Positions 56,432-64,000 of a stretch of 64,000 nucleotides of DNA are shown here, piece by piece; the stretch's first letter is position 1; each line of letters opens with the position of its first letter. Origin of the DNA: Perognathus longimembris pacificus. Taxonomy: Eukaryota; Chordata; Mammalia; Rodentia; Heteromyidae. The notes below the pieces were generated by a model. The model worked only from the letters and a program-made list of their open reading frames with translations. It was not told the origin of the DNA and did no database searches. Both the position numbers and the translations under genes were made by a program. The stretch spans positions 36,863,691-36,927,690 of the forward strand of contig NC_063174.1 in NCBI RefSeq assembly GCF_023159225.1, read 5' to 3'.

Positions 56432-56621
56432 TTTTTTTTTTTTTGCCAGTCCTGGGGCTTGAACTCAGGACCTGAGCACTGTCCCTGGCTTCTTTTTGCT
56501 CAAGGCTAGCACTCTACCACTTGAGCCACAGAGACACTCCTGGCTTTTTCTATATATGTGGTGTTGAGGAATTGAATCCTGGGCTTCACGTATACGAGGG
56601 AAGGCCATATTCCCAGCCCTA
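56432..56621 (-). repeat. IDL-Geo SINE, same strand as ACTN1, diverged
   Basis: Reverse-strand dimer with T tail, GCCAGTCCTGGGGCTTGAAC and a shortened ID-like head. Confidence 0.85.
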
Positions 56622-56929
56622 TTCATAATTTTTTGAAGTAGTGGTACAAAGGGGTTGTGGTTGCCGTTCAACATGTCAGTTTGTAAGGACAATGCATCTT
56701 GATCACCCATCATGCTCCCCCATCTCTCATAACCCCACCCATCCCATCTGAACGTTTATTGATGAAGCCCCTAATGTAAGCCAAGGATTAGCTGGAAGGG
56801 AATGTGAGAGTAAATGAAACTGTTTCTTGTCTTTATGTAATTAAAGTCCAGTGGAAGAAACTGGCCTTACATACGGAAATGTGCAAGTCAATGCATACAA
56901 TGTACAAACACCAATGACCAGTGAGAGGA

Positions 56930-57380
56930 AGGGGAGGGAGAGAGGGAGGAAAGGAGAGAGGGAGGAAAGGAGGGAGGGAGGAAAAGAGAGAGGGAGGAAA
57001 AGAGGGAGGGAGAGGGCTGGGGATATAGCCTAGCGGCAAGAGTGCCTGCCTCGGATACACGAGGCCCTAGGTTCGATTCCCCAGCACCACATATACAGAA
57101 AACGGCCAGAAGCGGCGCTGTGGCTCAAGTGGCAGAGTGCTAGCCTTGAGCAGGAAGAAGCCAGGGACAGTGCTCAGGCCCTGAGTCCAAGGCCCAGGAC
57201 TGGCAAAAAAAAAAAAAAAAGAAAAAAAAAGAAAAGAGGGAGGGAGGGAGGAAGAGAGGGCAGAAGGGAAGGAAGGAGGAAAGAAAAAAGGGAAGAAGGG
57301 AAGAAGGAAGGAGGGAGGAGGGAGGGAGGGAAGAAAGGAGAGAGGGAGGAAGAAAGGGGAAGGGAGGGAAAGATAAAAGG
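56930..57380. repeat. GGGA/GGAA polypurine tract split by a SINE
   Basis: Plus-strand almost pure purine at 56930-57012 and 57205-57380, interrupted by the IDL-Geo SINE at 57013. H-DNA (triplex) potential. Confidence 0.9.
57013..57222 (+). repeat. IDL-Geo SINE inside the polypurine tract
   Basis: Nearly identical to the young copies at 1021 and 6482; flanked on both sides by AAAAGAGGGAGGGAG-type purine sequence that probably includes the duplication. Confidence 0.93.
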
Positions 57381-57399
57381 AAGGCAGGACATTGATGGA

Positions 57400-58085
57400 A
57401 GGAAATCCTATCTAAGAAAGCACATTTCTTTAGAGCTGTGACATACCATACTTTGGGCCCTCTGCTGGAAAAGTAAAATTAAGTCTCAATGCCTTTTTAG
57501 TTGTACAGTAACCTCTAGTATGATAGATGCAGGACAGTACTGTATTATACCTCTGTGCATGTAAAATACCTTCTACCTGCTTGATGGTATGTAGTAAGTG
57601 ACTGTGCTTTATCAGAGCTGTTTTTAATGATGTTACTCTAGTATGTTTTCCTTCCAGATGATGATTGAGAAACTAATACAAAAAAACTGTGCCAGGTACC
57701 ACAACAGTAACAGAACTTCTCATTTTTCTAGGGTTTTGTTTCTTATCTTTTTTTCCCCTTTTTATTCATGGAGTGTGCTGGATGTCTAATTTTGTTCAGA
57801 TGACTGTAGAACCTGGAAAAGCTGTTGCTGCTATTGATGCATAACATACTGTCATTGTTGGTGTATGTGTGTGTGTATATATATACATATATACACACAT
57901 ATATACATACACACATACATATATAATTTGAATTTTAGAAACTTTAGCTGTGCTGTCAACTTTGGAAAAAGTATCTTAGTTTATTGTGTTGAGTTGGCAT
58001 TGTACAGAAGTTAATAGCCATATTGATCTAAAAATGTTAAACTTAATTTTTCCTATTTATACTGGGTAAATACACTGTATTAAAT
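57400..58085 (+). other. A/T-rich block resembling an mRNA 3'UTR (possible processed-pseudogene remnant)
   Basis: Unlike its GC-richer surroundings, this block has the texture of a vertebrate 3'UTR (TTTTAATGATGTTACTC, TGTGCCAGGTACCACAAC, CTGGGTAAATACACTG). It contains a (TG)/(TA) run at 57865-57926. It has no open frame. The source gene was not recognised, and a poly(A) tail is not obvious because an IDL-Geo SINE follows at once. Confidence 0.35.
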
Positions 58086-58097
58086 ATGTGAGGCCAT

Positions 58098-58307
58098 GGC
58101 TGGGAATATGGCCCAGTGGTAAAGTGCTCGCCTCCTATACATGAAGCCCTGGGTTCAATTCCTCAGCACCACATATATAGAAAAAAGCCGGAAGTAGTGC
58201 TGTGGCTCAAGTGGTAGAGTGCTAGCCTTGAGCAAGAAGAAGCCAGGGACAGTGCTCAGGCCCTGAGTCTACACCCCAGAACTGGCAACAAAAACAAAAC
58301 AAACAAA
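58098..58307 (+). repeat. IDL-Geo SINE, antisense to ACTN1
   Basis: Dimer with an AAC-rich tail, flanked by AATATGTGAGGCC repeats (58085 and about 58308). Confidence 0.93.
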
Positions 58308-58369
58308 TATGTGAGGCCTTACCTACATGAGTTTGATTACAGAGACTAACTATTCTCTAAATTTAGAAA

Positions 58370-58445
58370 AGTAAGGGGAGAGGGAGGAAGGGAGAGGGAA
58401 TAGGAGGGAGGGAAGAAGGGATGGAAAAAGGGAGGGAGGAAGGAA
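58370..58445 (+). repeat. GGGA/GGAA polypurine tract
   Basis: Second, shorter purine-rich run of GGGA and GAAG units. Confidence 0.85.
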
Positions 58446-59931
58446 TTGAGGAATGCTTAGGGAGACCCAAAGCACACAGTCAGGAAGACTGTAGGGAATG
58501 ATAACCAAAGTAGAAGGAACAGCATGTGCAAAGGCTATGACATTCAGGAAGGAGGTGTAGGTCACTCTAGAGTACTTTGAAAAAGTTCCTTGGTGTTGAA
58601 ATGGAGCTGCTTACAGTGTCCCTTATGTCTTTGAGAATCACTGCTGGGGCTGTCCTGTTATGTTGTCTCCAGTGAGCTCAGGGGCTCAGCCAAAGTCAGT
58701 CCCCCTCCCACACTCATCACAAAGCCGGGGGGGGGGGGTCTGCTTCAAGCTTCAGGGCAGAAGCCAAAGGAAATGGGGTAGAGAAGTTGATCCTCCAAAT
58801 AACCCCATTAAAAACCAAGCATCTAGGGGGACAGGCCTGTCTGTACGGCTTGCGAGTCACAGCTAGGAGAAGGGAGCACTTCAGAGGCCCTCAGGAGTCA
58901 AAACCCCAAGTGATCACCACTGGAGAGCCGAACCCCAGGCCTCCTGAGCCTGCTGTGGTCCCCAGCCCTGCCTGGCAGCAGCCGTCTTCAGAAACTCGGG
59001 GCTGGGAGGTGGGCCCTGGGCCAAGTCTGGCCTTCTCAAGGGGTAGCCCAGCAGCTTTTGGGAGACAGCAGACTGCCAGCTGCAGATGTGCCAGCCTTGT
59101 CTACTCCAGAAAGGCACAGCTGCCTTCTTATTAAACCAGAACTTTCACAGAGTCCCTACACATCTGCTGGCAGAGCTCTCGCCCAAGAGTACAGGGTGCC
59201 TGCAGGTCTGAGCCCCCACACCCTCACCAGCTAAACACACAGCAGAAAGCAGACTTCTATCTGACAGACTAGCAGTTTGCAGGCTTGAGTCAGCCCAGAA
59301 TCACCCGGAACACACGCAAACCTGATGTCCAGCCCTTCCTCCCCCCTGGTGTAGAGGGGTCCATGTGGGGACAAGCAGTCCTGCCGATTCTGGGGTCAAT
59401 GGCCCCGGATCACACTTTGAGACCCTGTTGGCAGCAACCTCCTTCCCTTTTCTCACCCTTGGTAGCCAGGCCACCTCCCAAGACACAGGAGGAAGAGGCA
59501 CAGAGGTCTCACTGACCCCATCGCCACCAGCCCTGGGAGAGATGTGTGCCCCTCACAGAAAGCCTGGCCGAGCTCCCTGTGGGTGTAGGCTGGGCAGCCC
59601 AGCAGGCTACACTGCGGGGCCTGATGGAACAGCCCAGCTCTGGGCATGCAACCATCCTAATATTCTGGGGGTGACTGACACCTGCTTGCCATGCCCAGTT
59701 CTAAGTCATCCAGTTCTAAAGAGCTCAGCAAGGAATGGGAAGACAATGAGCTGTAAATCACTGCACTGTGCAGTAAAAGACACAAGAAAGGAATAAGCAG
59801 GTGATATAGGTTCTGGCGGGAGGGTGGGGGTGGTGGTGAAGGGGGCAGCCAAATCAGATTTGGGAAGAAACATCAGGGAAGGCTTCCTAGAGCAAACACC
59901 ATGCTGAAGAATGAAAGAGCAAATAACACGG

Positions 59932-60172
59932 GGTGCTGGTGGCTCATGCCTGTCATCCTAGCTACCCAGGAGGCTGAGGTCTGAGGATCACAGTTCAAAG
60001 CCAGCCCAGGCAGGAACGTCTGTGAAACTTTTATCTCCAATTAACCACCAGAAAACCAGAACTGGTGCTGTGGCTCAAAGTGGTAGAGTGCTAGTCTTGA
60101 GAAAAAAAGCTCAGGGACAGCACCCAGTACCAGAGTTCAAGTCCCATGACTGACAAAAAAAAAAAAAAAAAA
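59932..60172 (+). repeat. B1-Geo composite SINE
   Basis: Well-preserved copy: B1-like GGTGGCTCATGCCTGTCATC, Geo GGTGCTGTGGCTCAAAGTGG, ending CCATGACTGACAAAA. Confidence 0.92.
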
Positions 60173-60284
60173 ACAACCACAAAAGCACAAATGGCAGGTT
60201 GGTTGATTAGCTGGTTTTCAGCTGGGGAAGACTGGGTGAGGAAGTAGAAAAAAAGACACCCTAAAAAGCAGAACAGAACAGTAT

Positions 60285-60850
60285 AGTAGTTCCTTAAAAA
60301 TTAAACACAGAATCGCCATATGATCCAAAACCCCCGCTTCTGGGTATTGTCTTCTGGGAACTCTTCAAATTTATTTACACATTCAAATTTCCAAAAGGTA
60401 GAAGCAACCCAAGTATCCATCCACAGATGAACGGGCAAACCAAATGGGGCTCATGCACTCAATGGAATAGTATTCAGCCTGAAACAAAAGAACTCTGACA
60501 CAGACTACAACACAGATGAGCCCAAGCAGCGTTACGCTAAATGAACTAAGACAAATACTGCATGACCCTGCTTACGTGAGAGAGAAATCATCATCTTACA
60601 TCAGAGAGAGAAATCAGATGGGCAGGGACTGGGACCTGGGAAGGGAGAGTTTGCATTAACAGAGACAGAGCTTCAGGTAGGGTGACAAGAACACTCTGGA
60701 GATGGATGGCGTGGGCAGCTGCCCAACAATGTGAATGACTGTTATGCCAGTGAACAGTAAGTGCTTGTAACTGACTGAAATGGTCAGTATCACATGACGG
60801 CGCACACACGCACACACAAAACCACAAACACCACACACTGAGGTTTTACC
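60285..60850 (+). mobile_element. Ancient L1 3' end (ORF2 end and 3'UTR)
   Basis: Ordered blocks such as CCATATGATCCAAAACC, CAACCCAAGTATCCATCCAC, AATGGAATAGTATTCAGCCT and CAACAATGTGAATGACTG follow the 3' end of old mammalian L1 families. Diverged and non-coding. Confidence 0.75.
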
Positions 60851-61429
60851 TGACAAGGAAGCATAAAGGACTATTATTTTAAGAGGCCTGAGCACATGCA
60901 AAGGCCCAGAGAGCAGAGTCCGTGTCATCTGGGTACATTTACCAGTGTAGCAGAGGCCCTCAGGTCCACTACCTTTTTGGGAATAGCTGGTTCAAAGCAA
61001 AGCAGGTGCCAGCTCCCTAAGGCTGCTGCAAGCTCTGGGAAGGAATGTGGACTCGGGTTGGGAGCCCTGGGGAGGGAAAGCAGGCTGCCGAGCAGGGAAC
61101 TGTGTGACCATATTTGGGCCGGCAGACGGCCGATTCCTGACTACAGAGGAAGGGATGACAGTGGGTGGAGGAGACAGAGCCTCAGGCCTTTGGGGATAGC
61201 ATCTTGGAGGGAGGTGACACAGCATCTCACTGACACCACAGTGCCCAAGGCTAACAGTCAGGTTGTGAAAGAATGCAAATGTCCAGCTGGAAAGACGGGC
61301 AGAGGCAGCAGTGGGTCTCAAGTAAGAGTCACAAGGACACAGCACAGGCTTCAAGAGGAAGGGAGGTGTGCGACAGGCCAGGACTCAAGCTACGCTTTTG
61401 GATGCTGAGGATGCTATGGGACATGCCCA

Positions 61430-62085
61430 GTGCCGAGACCTGGACGCAGTGTGTCCCCAGTGGTTTGAGTGTTAGAAGCTTGAACCCCAGAGTGAAGTCA
61501 CATTGAGGTGGCAGGGACTTTTAAGGGGAGGGCCTAGTGAGGTCATTGAGGGGTGCAGGGCATTCTGAAGGACTTCATAGCATAGTTCTTATGAATGAAC
61601 GGCTATAAAACAGAGAGCCTGGCCTCTCCTTGCTCTCTAGTTTCCTATCTCACATGGGGTCTTTCCTTCTCACGCTATGATGTAGCCAAGGAGCCCAAAT
61701 GAATGAAGTCATTTGTCTCTGGAATTTCAACCTTGAAAACTATGAGCTATAGCTGGACACTGGTGGCTCACCCCTGTAATCCTAGCTACTCAGGAGACTG
61801 AGATCAGAAGATGGCAGTTTAAAGCCAGCCTGGGCAGGAAAGTCCCTCTGAGACTCTTATCTCCAATAAACCACTCAAAAACTGGAAGTGGCACTGGGGC
61901 TCAAGTGGTAGAGCATTAGCCCTGAGCACAAAGAGACTCAGGGACAGCACCCAGGCCCTGAGTTCAAGCCCCACAACCAACAAAAAAATAATAACTATGA
62001 GCTAAATGCATGACTTTGGGAAGTACTCAGCCTCCAGTATTTTGTTATAGCAACTGAAAAAGGACCAATACACACCCTAGGTTCA
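61430..62085 (+). mobile_element. MaLR-type LTR remnant interrupted by a SINE
   Basis: GGTTTGAGTGTTAGAAGCTT and GGCAGGGACTTTTAAGGGGA at the left and GCCTCCAGTATTTTGTTATA with CAACTGAAAAAGGACC at the right match MaLR LTR structure. It is split by the SINE at 61750. Confidence 0.7.
61750..61992 (+). repeat. B1-Geo composite SINE with target-site duplication
   Basis: Full composite flanked by AACTATGAGCTA (61738-61749 and 61993-62004) inside the MaLR remnant. Confidence 0.95.
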
Positions 62086-62487
62086 TTATCTAAGAGGGTA
62101 CTCAAGAGAAACATGAGACCTCTGGCTGAGATGAGGTCTAGGACTCACTAGCCTCAAAGCTGGGATGGCTGAAGAGTAGCCCATTATATACTTGGTGTAT
62201 ACCAAGGCTAGACTCTCCGGGACCAACATTTAAAGGATGGTAAGGGAGGGGCATCCATAGGAAAGCCAAGATGCACATTCAAGTGGACAACCTAGGGTCT
62301 GGGTAGCAGCCTGAGATCATCTAGCGACTAGCAGCTAGGCTGTAGTGGAGCCAGGTTTAGAGTCAGGACCCCATAGTTACACTCTTGCCCACAAATACTG
62401 CCAATTTGGAGAAGGAATCTCAGATCCCCCTTTTCCAAACTTCTCTTGTTATAATCGAGAATGTGAGACAGAAAGGCAAAATAACGG

Positions 62488-62693
62488 GGCTGGGAATATG
62501 GCCTAGCGGCAAGAGTGCTTGCCTTCCATACATGAAGCCCTAGGTTCGATTCCTCAGCACCACATATATAGAAAATGGCCAGAAGTGGCACTGTGGCTCA
62601 AGTGGTAGAGTGCTAGCCTTGAGCAAAAAGAAGCCACGGACAGTGCTCAGGCCCTGAGTCCAAGCCCCAGGACTGGCAAAAAAAAAAAAAAAA
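62488..62693 (+). repeat. IDL-Geo SINE, antisense to ACTN1
   Basis: Dimer flanked by AAAGGCAAAATAAC copies; a partial Geo-like piece follows at 62700-62795. Confidence 0.93.
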
Positions 62694-62939
62694 AGAAAGG
62701 CAAAATAACTGGGCCAAGATACACATCTGTGGAACTGAAGGTGTGGCTCAAGTGGTAGAGTGCCAGCTATGAGCAAGACACCACATACCCCACGACAAAA
62801 CCAAGGCTTTCTATTCCTACATCACCCCCACTTGGTTCAAGATTTCCAAAGCTGGTTATGACCATGGACAGAGTGAAGTGGAAGGGTTAGGACAGAGGCC
62901 AGAGCACATGACCAAACCCTGGGCGCAGGATCACCTCAC

Positions 62940-63054
62940 CTGAGATAACCTCCAACAGCAGCATGAGCTTCAGGCCATCCCGGAAGTCCTCCTCTATGTT
63001 CTCGATCTGAGTGCCGGCCTTCCGGAGGTGGGAATTGCACCATGCTGTGAATGT
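62940..63054 (-). CDS. ACTN1: ACTN1 exon 2: start of calponin-homology domain 1
   Basis: The 115-nt exon encodes residues 36-74 (human numbering) and opens with [14 protein letters not shown], the conserved actinin-type actin-binding signature around the W-C-N. It ends in phase 1 at VIS-G. The acceptor is a pyrimidine stretch plus CAG; the donor is GTGAGG. It contributes the first helices of CH1, part of the F-actin contact surface. No substitution relative to remembered mammalian sequences was noticed. Confidence 0.97.
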
Positions 63055-64000
63055 CTGGACAGAGGGAAGATGAGCAAGTGGTCAGTCTCTTGTCAAGTCA
63101 CATGGTCCCCAAGGCTCTCATCAGGGCCCTCAATGGCTCCCCAAGACCCACCTCCTCGTGAATCTTTCCAGGTGTTCTATAGAGGTGCTAGTCACTCTGC
63201 TGCTATCACCAGGGAGGGCTGACACCCACCCAACATGGCTGTTACACAGTCTCCTTTACCTTGTCATCAGAACTACAGCCCATGTGCCCTATGGAGCTCA
63301 CTACACACCCAGGCACGAGGGCATGAGTGTCACAGCAGCTCCTGCTAATGCAGTGCCCCGGGCCCACCAGCCCTCTTGCCAAAGCATTGTTCCCAGCCCC
63401 ATCTAGAAGCACCACAATTCCATTCTTGGTGATTTCCCCTTGTGGTGAATGAAGTTCGGTCTTCACAGTGTTATGGTAGAGTGAATCAGAAGTGACATAT
63501 TAAGCCCCATTGGGTAGATTTGATTATGAAACTTAGCAGCTACAAAGGATTTGACTTTTTCTGGGAATGGAGTTCAGAGGCATAGTCGAAGGAAAAGTGG
63601 TCAATGTATGGATACATGTTGCAAAAGTATGTATGAGGAAGAATTCCAGAAAGGGAATGGAAGATTAAATACATAGACCATCAACTCTCCCCTCTTCTCT
63701 GCGAAGCAGATGATGATCAGATGGGATAGCAACCAAGCTGCCCTGTGCCGGCAGCACCACCTGGTGGCTCAAACTAGTTAGGGCTGCAGGCTTCCTACCA
63801 CCTTGAAGGGACTCTATACAGAAGAGGAATGAATGTGTGTGGTTAATCCCATTTGTGTCAATCCTGTCTTTAACTGCCATTGCCCACAGCAAACAGAGAA
63901 AAGAGTGGTTCTCCTGCTGTACTCAGGAGAGTGGTTGTGGCTGCTCCAGACTTCTCTGCACCTGATGGCACCATCAACAACCTCTCTTCAAGCCACGGTC
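63055..64000 (-). other. 3' part of ACTN1 intron 1
   Basis: 946 nt of apparently unique non-coding sequence. A CTCF-like core is present at 63751-63768 (minus strand CCACCAGGTGGTGC). Exon 1 and the promoter lie outside. Confidence 0.8.

Overview
This window is mammalian nuclear DNA holding most of one gene, alpha-actinin-1 (ACTN1), on the minus strand, plus about 17 kb of sequence downstream of it. Reading from high to low coordinates, exons 2 to 21 follow with consensus splice sites and continuous frame. The coding segments add up to 857 residues when the non-muscle version of exon 19 is used. Exon 1 (about 35 residues in the human protein) lies beyond position 64000. ACTN1 rather than ACTN4 is indicated by the C-terminal exon ([18 protein letters not shown]). 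The gene encodes an antiparallel-dimer actin cross-linker: two calponin-homology domains (exons 2-8), four spectrin repeats (exons 9-18) and EF hands (exons 18-21).

The host is almost certainly a geomyoid rodent (pocket mouse, kangaroo rat or pocket gopher). The window is full of a dimeric SINE whose left half is an ID-like tRNA-Ala monomer and whose right half is the Geo monomer, which matches the IDL-Geo family reported only from Geomyoidea. A second composite joins a 7SL/B1-like monomer to the same Geo half. About 19 IDL-Geo and about 27 B1-Geo or B1-like copies can be read, many with clear target-site duplications.

Layout: 1-16744 is intergenic, with a LINE-1 interrupted by two SINEs and a solo class-II-type LTR (3300-7060), MaLR-type LTR remnants, SINEs and simple repeats. 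16745-17303 is the ACTN1 3'UTR: a CpG-rich proximal part and an A/U-rich distal part ending at an ATTAAA signal. 17304-63054 holds exons 21 to 2 and their introns. 63055-64000 is part of intron 1.

The most interesting signals are in ACTN1 splicing. Mutually exclusive exons 19a (non-muscle, calcium-binding loop) and 19b (smooth muscle, loop destroyed) are each preceded by an unusually long AG-free zone (about 210 and 320 nt), which points to distant branch points. The 19b branch-point candidate sits only about 54 nt from the 19a donor, a layout that would by itself enforce exclusive choice. Three decayed extra exon copies are present: an alternative exon 8 (41893-41975), a third exon-19-like copy (20287-20369) and a piece of exon 17 (24386-24415). 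Intron 4 has a GC donor. Identifications come from reading the sequence and from remembered family features; no database search was possible.
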